A stretch of DNA of 64,000 nucleotides from Fremontodendron californicum (Eukaryota > Streptophyta > Magnoliopsida > Malvales > Malvaceae): positions 19,695,001 to 19,759,000 of the forward strand of contig JAULJL010000035.1 of NCBI GenBank assembly GCA_030761205.1. The letters are read 5' to 3'. The notes under the pieces are model-generated. The model had not been told where the DNA came from. It did not search any database and saw only the letters and a program-made list of their open reading frames with translations. Position numbers and translations under genes: made by a program. Shown piece by piece: positions 23,716 through 35,183 of the stretch (positions are counted from its first letter, which is position 1; each line of letters begins with the position of its first letter).

Positions 23716-25197
23716 TGGAACCAAAACATCTCGAGAAGTGATTAGTATGCACAGAATTTATGTATTATCCTTATTTGGAGAGTATGATAAAGTATGCAAT
23801 TACCATTTGGTATAAGTATGTTTGATCCTATATTTGTTCTCTTAATGTAAGATAATGCAGCCAGAAAGTTGTATTCTTGTTTGTGTAACCAAAGCATGTA
23901 ATAAGACCATTAGAAATCGGCACAAAAAAATGGTTCTCCCAACTTACATCCAAGCCCAGGGTTAATGGCAGAACAGAAGAAGTGGAAGGAAAAACGATAT
24001 AACCTAGAACCGGTTAAGCCCGTATGTGTGTTTGAAACATGCATGTGGTCCTAAAATTGATCTCTAAGGGAGCATTGTACCATAATATGGCATGCCGAAA
24101 CATATGAATGGAACATTTGGCAGCGAAAGACAGAAAGTCATATTCATGTCGGCCGAACCAAAGCATCTAGTAGGAACACAGCTCCATGTGAAATTTCCAG
24201 TCAACAGCATAGATTGCAAAAAGATCTTTTTTAGCAAGCAAATCCTTGAGGGTCATTTTAAGAACAATGAATAGGACTTCTACTTCCATTGTTGCAATCA
24301 AGAAAATACCCAAATCCATTAAGAAAAAGGTATGCCCTTGAATGAATGAAACTCCTTTAAACAAAAATCTGTCAAAACAATATATGATCTCAATAGCAAA
24401 TACAGCAACACTATTAAGAAAAAAGATGTTAATGAAATGACAAAAAAAGGATACAAACGGCAGTAAAAAGAATAAGTGAGTGTAAAAAAAAATAGAAACC
24501 ATCTCAATATTGGCAAGGAAAAGCAACAAGTTAAGAGGCATGACCCAGAATACACTGTAGAAGGTGCAGAAGGTAAGACTGATAGAATAGCTTAGTATTC
24601 ACCAACATATATAAAACATCTATTTTCTGAATACAGTAAGATCTGCAATTACATTCATTATTCTCATTATTAATCAAAGAAAGGATGTCATCCGCTTCTA
24701 TATTCTTATATGCAATAACAATGAATTACTATTCCGTACTCAAGAAACTTCGGGAACTAATTCACCCAAAACGATATGCCATTTTGGAAAAACTACAAAT
24801 TCCTAATGCAGAAGTAAAGAAGCATACTTCTAAATGACTTTTTCCTTCTTTTCTCTGGAGAAAAAAAAATTCTTTACTGGTCATTACCAAAGATCACTGG
24901 CCAACTTAATACATCAAAAGGCAGGCCGCATTTATATGCAAGTTTCACCATTACAAGAGATAGACATGTATTCAGATATCTCAAATAACCTAAAAATAAT
25001 TGAGTGAGGCACAAAGATAGAGTGATAACTAACAAAACCAAGATAATTATCATGACCATAGCTGATAATTCCATCAATGAGGAAAATCTCTGTTTTCTTT
25101 AAGTAATAAGTAACAAGAAACAGTAACAAAAAGTTACGTATCCAAGGATTGGAAACAACTATTTACGGATGCTTTTAAAAGGATTACAAGTTCGAAC
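23716..25197. other. 3' flank of the CAN pseudogene and spacer
   Basis: About 23920-24000 retains similarity to the 3' untranslated region of the intact CAN gene. The rest is AT-rich; overlapping minus-strand frames near 24167-24555 are hydrophobic and low-complexity and look accidental. A poly-A tract lies near 24861. Confidence 0.45.
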
Positions 25198-26406
25198 TTA
25201 TTTTGCATCACCCTTCAATTCGTCAGAGTCAGAGTCACTGGCGTTGTAACCTGAAGGGAACCCAAGAAAGATCATTTGTGAAAGCAGTTAACGACCTTAC
25301 TTTGAGAGAGAGAAAGAAAGAGAGTACCTGGATGCTTATCACTAACTTTCCAAACTGAAGATCGGTTCCTTGAAGCTTTACCAATCCAAGCACGCCCCTA
25401 ATTTCAGAAGAAACGATTAACTGATAACATCAAGCGCAACAAGTGTACCATACATTAAACTACCCAAGAAATAAAGCAGCATAACTTTCAGCAAGGAAGA
25501 GTAGTTTAGTAGCAAATTAAAAATTGAAATGAAAACAGGATGGAGACCTCTCATCAGGTATCATCCACCAACACAGGAATAAGTTCTATAACATCAAGCA
25601 CCTATTCTTTGCAGAGAAATGCAAGAGAAAGAAAACAATTTCAATTAATTAAGATTCCAATAAGGTGAAGTAATTTCTCCTTAATAGAAATACCAAAAAA
25701 GAGAAAGAGAAAGAGATATAAGATCCAAATCCCCACTATTCTCAAAATAAGTAAAACATGCATTTCGAATCTGCTGGTAATCACACATCATAAAACTAAA
25801 GAGTCCTACCAGCATGAAAAATGAATCAAATTAGCCCCTTTTAAGGCACATCTTATACTACAACCACATCACGAAAGGAAATGAATCCAACAAAAGTTCC
25901 AATAAAACAAAGAACACCAAGGTAAAATTATACCGACATGAAAAGCTACAAAATAAATCAAATTAGCCCTTTTTCAACCATCTATAACCACATCAAACAT
26001 ACAAAATTGACTCCATAAACCAAAATTAATATAGAAAACTAAACAAAAAAGGGACCTTTTGCACATCTTTAGGAACACCATAGCCACTGCAATACATCTG
26101 TCCAACAAGGACTTGCATATTGGTATCGCCAGCCTTGGCCTCCTTAAGAGCGTCTTGAAACCATCCTTTTACCAACTCGGAAACCACCTGAGCCAGCGGA
26201 ATTCGATCCTGGCCATCCCAGCAATCCATTGCCTTCTGCTTGACTCGCTCTGGGTCGACTCGGACCCCACTCGAACTCGCTTTTTCTTGACAATGAACTC
26301 GGTTTCTCGATATGGGTTTTACGTGTTTTGCTCTGTGGAGTTTGTCTGATGGAACTGCTTTTGCAAAGTCTTGGCCTTTCGTCGTACAAAGAACTGATTT
26401 TCCCAT
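25198..26406 (-). CDS. Small Sel1-repeat-like protein of unknown role
   Basis: Three minus-strand exons: 26406-26056, 25397-25328, 25250-25198; 157 residues, starting MGKSVLCTTKGQDFAKAV. A basic N-terminal half leads to RVDPERVKQKAMDCWDG, then VKGWFQDALKEAKAGDTNMQ and VLVGQMYCSGYGVPKDVQKG. The last is a single Sel1/TPR-like helical repeat. Exon 2 gives RAWIGKASRNRSSVWKVSDK and exon 3 an acidic end, NASDSDSDELKGDAK. Junction phases agree. This matches a short plant-conserved protein I know only as uncharacterised. A single Sel1 repeat suggests protein-protein contact, but no function can be assigned. Confidence 0.82.
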
Positions 26407-27815
26407 AAAACAAGGTTTTTTTTTTTTAAAAAATTTGAATTCAGATATTTTTTAAATAATGAATTAAGAAAGAGAAAAGGCAGAGGAAACGGGTTTACTT
26501 TTTTTTAGCGCTTTTGTTTGGATTATTTGATGCTTTCTTTTTTCTTATCTGGTTTTCATGGTGACGGGTTCCTTTTTGGGGTATGCTTAGATCTTGAGAC
26601 TTGGAGAGTGAAACTGTGAAAGTACCAAAAGCATTTTAGATTTTTTATTTTTGTAAATTGTCATTTTTTTTAATTATATAAAATATGATCAAGGAAAAAT
26701 AAAAAAGAAATTAATTTGTGCACAAAGTTTTTTTTTTTAAAATTCTCAAAGTAGATGCTGGAAATCAGGATAAAAATTTAAAATTTAAGCTGTATTTATC
26801 TTTTTCTTTACTACTAAGATAAATATTTGGTTGAAAATTTTTAAATGTTTTGTTTAGCAAATTTGGTTTAAGTTTACGATGGTTAATATGGCATAGATGT
26901 TTATGACAAATAAATAAGTGAACAACTTACTTAAAAAAACCAATTTTTGTTAGGAAAAACAAACAAGCACTTCTGTTAAATTCTTAAATTTAGAGACTCA
27001 AATTTAGAATCTTTAGCTGTCATTAAGAATAATTGTTCTTCAAAATCATAACAACACAGGTACCAGAATTTTGTTTCTTTTATACCAAAAGTAAATTTTC
27101 TTCTCCCAATTTTCCCTTCTCTCATCTTCATCATTTTTCCTGAGTTTCATTCAATAATTCAAACTCAGATTATCCTGCATAAATCCAGTTCGCTATTAAA
27201 GGTATTTTATTATTTAGTTTATATATATCTTCAACTTGTCAAGTAGATTCAGAGATTTTATGCTTGGCAAAATTTGATAAAATGGGAACCTGCTGGAATG
27301 CAAGTTTCAATTTCAAAAACCTTGTTTTTCACATTAAAAAAGGGGTCAATGTTAATCATGACATTTTTGATTTGATGTTTTCAAGTCCCAAATGCCCTGA
27401 GGTAAAAAGTTTTAAAAGTTGTCTTTATACAGATGTTTAGCATATACTTTTACAAACTTTTTTTGAAATTCTGTTTCCATCTGCTTTGCTTCTTCCCTTC
27501 CAAAAGGATTAAATTAATTTACGTAAGGGATAAGTATTCTAGTTTGACTCTTTTGCAAAATAAAAAAAAAAAAAAAAACATATTGGCTAAGCCATTTTAT
27601 ATTTGATGATGAATAGTGTAGTGTACTTGTATTAAAATAAAGCAAAAAATCCGTCTGACAAATGACAATGTTGCCGCGTTTTCCTTCATTTTCCAGGAAA
27701 TTGCAATAAAGCTTGCAGCCTCCAGGGGCCCCTATTTCAAGTGTTTTCCTTCAGTTTAACAAAGAATATTAGTATCAATCAAATAAGTCAATAGTTTGGC
27801 GATAGATTCAGAAAC
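26407..27815. other. Divergent intergenic region
   Basis: This separates the Sel1-like gene (minus) from the LURP-one-related gene (plus) and must hold both promoters. A CT-rich stretch at about 27105-27150 could be the leader or first untranslated exon of the latter. No other gene. Confidence 0.4.
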
Positions 27816-28639
27816 ATGGCAAGTGATGATCAGATCATCAAGGTTGTCGGGGATCGATTTTGTGTCCCTTACACAATGGAGCTTATTGTCAAGAGGAAAA
27901 TACAATCATTTTCTAATGCACACTATGATGTGTTTGATACTACTGGAAATATTCTGCTTCAAATCGATGGCGGTGTCTGGAAATTCCAGAAGAAAAGGGT
28001 CATGAAAGATCCTGCTGGTTTGCCAGTCGTCACTCTGCGCGAAAAGGTATTGTATATATAAAACATTTTCCCTCAGATTTTGGACTCTGAAAACTTTTTA
28101 TGTAATGATGTTAGGAGTATTGGAAATTCAACAGGCATTATCCTGGAAACAGCAATGGCTAATTCATCAAGGTGAAAGCTCAGAAAGGAACCATTTTCTC
28201 TGTAGTGTGCAACGATCCAATGCTCTTCAGATCAAAAACAATCTTGATGTTTACTTAGCAAACCGGTACAAGGAACATGGCCGCGATTTTCATGCAACTG
28301 GAAGTTTTTCTTCCCTTTCTTTCAAAGTTAGCAGAGGCAATTCAATCATTGCAGAGGTATAAAAACTCTTTCTGGTTCAATTTCGGTTGTCAAATGTGTT
28401 TAATTTGGTTGTGGAAGTAGAATCCCTGAAAATGTTAAAAGACAAATAAACCGATGTTACAGTTATTCTTTTGTTTCCATTCTTTGATCCAATATGATAT
28501 GAATATACAGGTTAGCCACAATTTTACATGGGGGAGCTGCAAGGGCAAAGAAAGTTTCAAGGTAAAAGTTTATCCAGAGGTGGACTATGCCTTCATTGTA
28601 GCTTTGCTGGTGATTATGCACGAAAATGACAATGCATAA
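27816..28639 (+). CDS. LURP-one-related (LOR, DUF567) protein
   Basis: Three exons, 27816-28046, 28135-28356 and 28511-28639, give 193 residues. Family landmarks are CVPYTMELIVKRKIQSF, YDVFDTTGNILLQIDGG, then QQWLIHQGESSERNHFLCSV, LDVYLANRYKEHG and a final VKVYPEVDYAFIVALLVIMH. This is the tubby-like beta-barrel/helix fold of the LURP1 family. A nearer acceptor (TTAG at 28114) would hit a stop after 15 codons, so CAACAG at 28134 was chosen. Some relatives are needed for basal defence against oomycetes; most are uncharacterised. The gene probably matches Arabidopsis At3g56180 by position. Confidence 0.9.
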
Positions 28640-29942
28640 TCTTCAATGGAGAGTTTTTTTTTTTCTCTTTTTTCTCCTAAGCTTGTATGAACTATCTTCT
28701 GCTGAGTGATTTGTATCCCAGCACACTTGCGTTGCATATGTACCTCCCAAAGGAAAATGAACCTTAAAATGAAGTGCATAATATTCCTGAATCCTGACCG
28801 GCTACACAAATCTAGAATGCCATTGTTTTTTTATTTCCCTTTTGTTTGTCTTGTTCCCTTTTTTGGGTTGGGTCTTTTGTTTGCTTCGTGAACTGTGATT
28901 CGGTTGATATATTGAAAATCTCAACATGCCAACACCTAGGATTTAGCAAATTGGTCTGGAAGTTCAATCAGCCTAGCTCAAAGCAGGTTTGAAAAAATGG
29001 ATCCAGATTCTTAGGCTGGCTTTCCTTCTTGCTTAGAAACATGATGGATCGAACTTAGAAATCCCAACTTTCTTGGTCTATTCATTCTTGCCAAACCCAT
29101 CAAGCTCTTGTCCAAATATGTACAACAAAACCTTGATACAGAATAAGCAACAAGGATCCAACAATAAAATGCAAACACAGCCCATCTATGTTACTGAATT
29201 ACTGATATGTCAAGTTTAAGCACTGAAGTTGCCATTTTGGCATTTTCAATCAATCAGGAAAGGACCCATAAATGAAATTGATTAGCTAAAGAATATTTCT
29301 GCCTCCCCTTTTTTTTAGGTCTCTAGCAACAGTTCCTGTCGTCAACTCCTTGACCAATATACATATGGATTGGACTTAACCTCTTAGGGCTACTATGTTC
29401 CCTTTGAAATTAGAAAGGAAAACGGCCGACGAATGCCTTAATTGGAACCTGGGGGCCAAACGGATAGTGAAACTGAAAGGATATATACTTTCTAGTGGCC
29501 ACAAACTGCATTTACAAATTCTAATTTGACAAGAGAATAGGTTCTCACTTTGGTGCTTAAAATGAACATCCTCAAGTTGTGCTTTTGTCAGATTCTTCTC
29601 CTGCACTTGATTCAATTAAGCTACTGCCTACTGGCTTATTGCATTTAGTATCAGCTTCTGAACCCTTTTTGTTCCAATCCCTCTCTCTTTCCTTTCAAAA
29701 AAACACTACTTTTTGTGTCTAAGGGCAAAGCCATTTGGGTTCATGCTAAGTATTTCATTCCATGTTAATTTGTAAGTTATTATCCGTTTTAACCTATTAA
29801 ATCGGTTTATTGCATTTAGTATCAGCTTCTGATTCCTTTTTGTTCTCTTTTCCCTTTAAAAAACTACCTTTTGCATTTAGTATCAGCCATTAAATCCCTT
29901 TTTTTGTCAACCCTTTTAACATTGCTGGACTCTGTGTATGAG

Positions 29943-29977
<35 letters not shown>

Positions 29978-31106
29978 ATTGAATTTAATCATCTTTACTC
30001 TAATCATTGACAAATTCAATGGATTTTTAGCTATCCAATAAACTAAAGATGGTCCTAATTTCTCTTGAACTCTACTTTATTTAATATAGTAAGAGATTCT
30101 GACTTTTAAATTAAAAACCTTAAAGTAAAAATATAACTTCAAAATAAAATAAATAAGGTGTTGAGGCAAAAGAGATGGCATATTTGGGGTATAAACTTTT
30201 GGAAAGGAAAATACAGCATATATAGGAATCATATGCTTTATTTTTCCTTTCAATATATATATATATATATATATATATTTTTGGAGGGGGGAGGGAGACA
30301 TTTGCTTAATTGTTCCTCAAACACCATAAAAGCTTGGGCCAACATTCCCCATCTCCTTCTGTAAAATTTAATTAATGGCTGTTTTTGTATATAAACATGT
30401 TAAATTTGGTACAAACAATTCAAGGAATCTTTACAAATATTGATTACAAATATTGATTAGAATAAGTTCCAGTTGAGTTAAGATCCTTGATAGACATTGA
30501 CTTGTTTATTAGCCTCCATTTTCCACTTAAGTTTCATTGTCCCTTTTTTTTAATTTTTTTTTTCTCTTTCAATTATATACAATATAACTATATAAGGCCA
30601 GAATAGGTCAAGAATATACCAGAGCTTGTGGGCATTACAGCCTTCGTTATGTAGGCATCAATTGAAAATAACAAGAAAAGAATACAATGTTTTTATAATA
30701 CGATTAGAACTTATTCAGGATTTTACTTTTCAAAATACTTTTTATGGTCGGCTTACAAAAAGCAAAAGAATACAATAATTAAACAATAATACTAACAATT
30801 GAGCAAAAAAAAAAACCTAGAAAAACAATAATACTAATTATTTATTTTCTCTTTGTCTTCTTTTAAAAAAATATCTTTGCATTCGCTTGTCCATTATGTT
30901 ACAATAGCATATTCTTTCAAATTCATGAATTTATTTGAAGAATGGGAAGACAAAAACAAATTGATAATCTCATATTCTCATCTCAATGCTAATATTAAAT
31001 TGAAAATTGGGTATGCCGTTTAAAAATTGAGAGTAGAAAGGGATATATTCATATGAATCATTTCATATTCCATTCCTTTTGGCATATTCTTGTGATATTG
31101 AATATT
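28640..31106. other. Intergenic DNA with microsatellites
   Basis: No coding exon seen. Runs of (TA)n lie at about 29946-29974 and 30252-30278. The phrase GCATTTAGTATCAGC recurs near 29641, 29813 and 29873, suggesting a small degenerate local repeat. The rest is AT-rich. Confidence 0.5.
31087..31106. repeat. Target-site duplication, left copy
   Basis: TTCTTGTGATATTGAATATT, repeated exactly at 31258-31277 on the other side of the LINE tail. Confidence 0.95.
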
Positions 31107-31257
31107 TTTTTTTGGATAAGTGTTTTATTTATCCAGAAAGCAGTTAAACTGCTACATCCAACATCATGTGCAACATGTACTTAAAGCTATACATACTTAA
31201 AAAATACTTGAACAAAACTTAAGACCACTAATCAATCAGGGAACAATAGCAACATAC
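31107..31257 (-). mobile_element. Severely 5'-truncated LINE (3' tail only)
   Basis: In reverse complement these 151 bases are almost identical to about 51404-51557, the 3' end of the LINE in the ARM-gene intron, with only a couple of differences. The tail ends ACTTATCC followed by a short A run. It is bracketed by a perfect 20-bp target-site duplication. This is a textbook target-primed insertion with extreme 5' truncation. The near-identity to the second copy implies recent activity of the family. Confidence 0.93.
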
Positions 31258-31277
31258 TTCTTGTGATATTGAATATT
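31258..31277. repeat. Target-site duplication, right copy
   Basis: Exact second copy of the 20-bp word at 31087-31106. Confidence 0.95.
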
Positions 31278-33216
31278 ACTCATGAGATGTATATTATCAA
31301 ATCAAGTTCTTAAATAGATAGCTCTTATTGATCTTATCTGATCTGATTTGTTGCCTATCATGTAAATGTTCACTGTGTTTTTTTTATTGTGTAAATTAAA
31401 ACTAGCAAATCTAAAATCAAACAATAAACGAGATTGATTCAATTGGTAAGGTTGGAATATTTCGCTTGTAAGATTTATGTTTGATTTCTTTTCTCAATAA
31501 TTTTTTTGCGAACGTTATGTAAGTTCAATATAAATTTTTGTTGAAGTTTACGATATACACCGATCGGAACGATATGTAAGATTTATGTTTGATTAGAATA
31601 ATCTTTATAAAATGGGTTATGGATATAACTATTGTTGAAGAGTGAAGATACAATCAAGTTAATTAATTAATTGATTTAGATATATTACATAATAAATTTA
31701 GTAGTTTGATAAAAATGGTTGGCTAAAGTAGGTGATTTGTGGTACAAGAATATATCAATAAATATTGTTTAATTTCTGATAATGTGATAAAAAAAATTGA
31801 TTATATTAATAAAAAATGTTGATTTAGAAACATATTCTAAATTTCTTTTTGAAATAAATTAATTACCATAATTAAAATAAATAAAAAAAAAAGAAAGAAA
31901 GAGAGATTCTCTTAATTTACTACAATAAAACGAAAATCAGAGTATTGAGTTGCTATTTGTCATGATGGCCACTCATTTCATTGTGAAAAAAATAGCCTGT
32001 AATAATTTAGAGAATAGTCCAAAATAATATGATTAGGTCAGACGGTTCAACAACCTATCAAGTCTTTTTCCATCAAAGGCATGCATGTAGTATGGATTAG
32101 AGTTAGGTCGCCTAATTTCGGATTTGATATTTTGAGTTTTTGATTATTTTTGAATTTAAGTTATTTCAAATTTAAATTTTATGGGTTTAAGTGTTTTTGA
32201 ATTCAGGTTTTTTTAGATTTCAATTAATTATGATTTTTTAAAATTTTAAAAAAATATAATTATTTTAACATGTTTTTTGAGTTTGGATTGAGTTTGAATT
32301 TTTTGAGATTTTAATTATTTTAAATTTAAATTTTTTAAACTTCATTTTTAGTATATTTTTAAATTAATTTTAATTTTTTTTATCGTAATCAAAATTAATA
32401 ACTTTACTGTTAACTAAGAAATATAACCAAAACCTATGAATTTCATCATAAATGACTAATTCATTAATGATGTCAAAAAAAAAAAAGACATTTATCTCTT
32501 GTTTAGAGGGGAAATGCCTTCTACAAAATATGAAAAAGATCAGTCCAAGTTCCACCTTATCCCTTTCATTGAATTTCTTATGTTTTCTTGGAAAATGAGA
32601 ATTTAGTAGAGAGGATCAAGTTTAATTTTCTTTTCATGCAATACACACAAATGTATCTTTGAACATGCATAATTAGAATTGAATTAAGAAGGTTAAACAT
32701 TTTTTTTTTAAGAAAGAGATTCGAATTCATTATTTACATATACTCGAATTTGATCAAGGTAAATAGTAATTAAGGAGAGAAGTAAAAGTAGAAGTAGAAG
32801 TAGTAAGAAAATCAAAGTACCACACTTTTATTACACAATGGAAACACTTTAAACTATAGAGAGTTGGGTAAGAAGAACAAGTAGATCTTCCCATGATGGA
32901 CCAACAAATCTCTATACACTCTGGCAAATACATTGGACGTGAAACACAATTCCAAATTTGACAGTCCCAATTCCCAAACAAACAGATCCCTAAAGCAAAA
33001 CACAGCGAAAAACAAACGACCCAAACAAACAGAACCTTAAGGAACTCACATCTCTGATCTCTCTGTCTTAACAACAGTAGTTCAGCCCATCAGCAAGTAG
33101 GACACCAATAAGGAGCTGACATGCAAGCACCCCTTTTTTTTTTTTAATTTTTTTTATCGTATTATATTGCCTACTCACGGCTGTACCTGATAACAGAGAG
33201 AGGATAATTGAAATGA
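31278..33216. other. Intergenic DNA and WUN1-like 3' UTR
   Basis: A tRNA-like stretch near 31425-31500 (TTGATTCAATTGGTAAGG, then GTTTGATTTC) could be a decayed SINE head. About 32095-32390 is a degenerate TTGAATTTAAGTT-type repeat. The last few hundred bases are probably the 3' untranslated region of the WUN1-like gene. No gene. Confidence 0.4.
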
Positions 33217-33726
33217 CTAAATTGCCAGGACAAGACCTGGCACAGACTTTCCAACCCTGTTGGAAAAGCTGCTCTCCCAGACGGAAGGGCAATGTGCAGG
33301 GGTAATCTTAGCCGCTGAAGAAGAAGTAGAAGATGATGATGAATTGTAGTTGGACGGTGGAGATTGGCTAGAGTTTCCAAGGCGAGTAACAGTGAGAGAA
33401 GTGTTCAAGTACTCCCTCACTTGGGTAATTATCCCATCAGTAACAGTCCAAGCGTGAACCCAAGAGATTGAACGGCTGTGATCACAGCCTTCAACGATAA
33501 CGGTGGACCCAAAGGTGGTAAGTGAAAGAGGATCAACCTCAAAATGGAAAGAATCGTCTGATGAAGCTCCAGTGAGAAGGCGCATCAAAAACTGGTGGGT
33601 TGGGGGACCATGGAACCACCACTCAAGGTCAGGAGCAAGGATTTGGTGAACTGTTTCAACGTCTCGAGTCTTCAAGGCCTCATAGAGGGCAAGAACCACC
33701 TCTTGGTTCTTGTTAGTTTCCTCCAG
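33217..33726 (-). CDS. WUN1/SAG20-like protein (SnoaL/NTF2-like), apparent CUG start
   Basis: A single minus-strand exon. The frame gives VVLALYEALKTRDVETVHQI, then LAPDLEWWFHGPPTHQFLMR, STVIVEGCDHSRSISWVHAW, TVTDGIITQVREYLNTSLTV, a Ser-rich linker and a conserved end CPSVWESSFSNRVGKSVPGL. This is the wound-induced protein 1 / senescence-associated gene 20 family, an NTF2-like alpha+beta barrel induced by wounding, senescence and stress. No in-frame ATG exists between an upstream TAA (about 33868) and codon Met in HQFLMR. The CTG at 33726 (ATTCTGGAG, A at -3 and G at +4) sits where I would expect the start codon and gives 169 residues. The start is therefore an inference. Confidence 0.85.
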   Translation of the reverse strand: MEETNKNQEVVLALYEALKTRDVETVHQILAPDLEWWFHGPPTHQFLMRLLTGASSDDSFHFEVDPLSLTTFGSTVIVEGCDHSRSISWVHAWTVTDGIITQVREYLNTSLTVTRLGNSSQSPPSNYNSSSSSTSSSAAKITPAHCPSVWESSFSNRVGKSVPGLVLAI

Positions 33727-33888
33727 AATTTTTTCTTGTGTGTTAGCCAGTTCTTGAAAGAAAACAATTAGACAAGATAAAAAAGAAAGCAGAAAAGCAA
33801 AGAGAAAAAAGATTTGGGTCTTGGAGAGAGATTTGGTGAGGAAAAAACAGAAAGAACTGGTGAGGGTCTTATGTGAGGATGAAACGGG

Positions 33889-33896
33889 CTTATATA
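33889..33896 (-). promoter_or_regulatory. TATA box of the WUN1-like gene
   Basis: TATATAAG on the minus strand, about 165 bp upstream of the proposed CTG start. The leader between them contains no ATG in any frame and is CT-rich. Confidence 0.7.
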
Positions 33897-33899
33897 GAA

Positions 33900-34687
33900 A
33901 AAGTAATCAACTTGGCTCTGATTCTCTACACCCATTTCTTGTCTAATAATCTACTCTGAGCCAATCCTAGTAAAATTGTAGCGGTATTTGGGACTGAGAA
34001 CGTGGATAAAGTGAAAATATTGGGATATGTGGCAGGATCTGAGTGGTAATGGGGATAGAGTGGGCCCAATGATGATGAATAATCAGTTTTTATCCTATGC
34101 GGCTAGGTGGAGGTGAGGACAGATAGCAGTAAGGAATTCTGGTCAAGCCAACTCTTTTTGACCCCACTTAAATTGCATTATTAAGTTATTTTAAATTAGG
34201 TTTTCCTAATAATTAAGATAAGAACTGAATTAGAATTCGGTTAATTTGTATGATAGAATATGTTTATTATTTGAATATTATTATTTAAATTTAAATTTGA
34301 TTTAGATAATAATATTTATAAGATATTCGAATCCGTTAAATATATGAATTTTTGATAATAATGGTTTAAATGTCAAAGTTCGAATCTCTGCACAAGTATA
34401 AAATTTTTTATATTTACAAATATGTAGGTGGATATCGGATTCGAATATCTAATAATATTCATATAAATAAAGCAAATTCAAATATCTAATACTATCCAAA
34501 CCAACACAAAGCAGATTCGAAAATCAGATATCGAAAAATTCATATCCAAATACGCTTCGAATCTATTATAAATAGTAAATCTAATATCTAAATTCAAAAA
34601 ATAGCCGAATTCAAAATATTTAAATTCATAAAAATTGGATCGGAATATATTAAATGCTCAAAATTTTTACTAAATATCTCTCTAATT
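33900..34687. repeat. Promoter side of the WUN1-like gene, then degenerate repeat
   Basis: About 34230-34640 is a decayed interspersed repeat rich in GGATTCGAATATC-type words. A tRNA-like B-box word (AAGTTCGAATCTC) near 34377 could be part of a SINE. No gene. Confidence 0.4.
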
Positions 34688-35183
34688 AGGTGTCGTTTGA
34701 TAAACTGAAAAATTAAGTACTAAATTTGTATTATAAAATTTGTTTGTCATGTTATTAAAAATTAAATACCGAATATAATTATATTTTTTGATAAATGTAA
34801 ATATTGAATTTTAAAAATTATTCATTTCACAATTTTAACTTTATTAACATAACATTTTATATTATTATGAATAATTATCGATAAAAATAAAAAGGGTAAT
34901 TTAAATATATCATCTTTTTGTAACCAAAAAATGAGATAATTTAGTTTATATATAAATTATAAAAAAATAAAATTGACTTAACATATTCTATATTAAGTGA
35001 TAAGTAGTTCTCTCCCTACTTATCTCATTCAATATTTTTTTTATTAAAATTTTTTATTAAGTAACATTTAATATTAGTTATCAAACACATTAGGAAAAAA
35101 AAAACTGTTAAAAAATTTTATTTTATTTTATTTTATTTCATTGCATTGCAAATTTTATTTTTCTTTATCAAACACTCTTACTA
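34688..35183. mobile_element. Possible MITE
   Basis: The left end reads AGGTGTCGTTTGATAAA and the right end, in reverse complement, AGAGTGTTTGATAAAG: imperfect inverted termini around an AT-rich body of about 500 bp. GTTTGATAAA-type ends occur on several plant MITE families. The inner word TTATCAAACACATTAG near 35075 might be an older end. No clear target duplication was found. Confidence 0.45.

Noticed and set aside
24167..24555. Two overlapping hydrophobic minus-strand frames
   Set aside because: Phe/Leu-rich translation of AT-rich DNA; no splice partners, no promoter, no known domain.
28115..28134. TTAG acceptor just before GAGTATTGGAAATTC in the LURP-one-related gene
   Set aside because: Splicing there leads to a stop after 15 codons; the CAACAG acceptor 20 bases later restores the family sequence.
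29946..30278. TA-repeat runs considered as regulatory or origin-like sites
   Set aside because: Simple microsatellites, common in plant intergenic DNA.
32754..33380. Minus-strand frames downstream of and overlapping the WUN1-like gene
   Set aside because: They overlap the coding frame out of phase or lie in the 3' untranslated region, with no family match.
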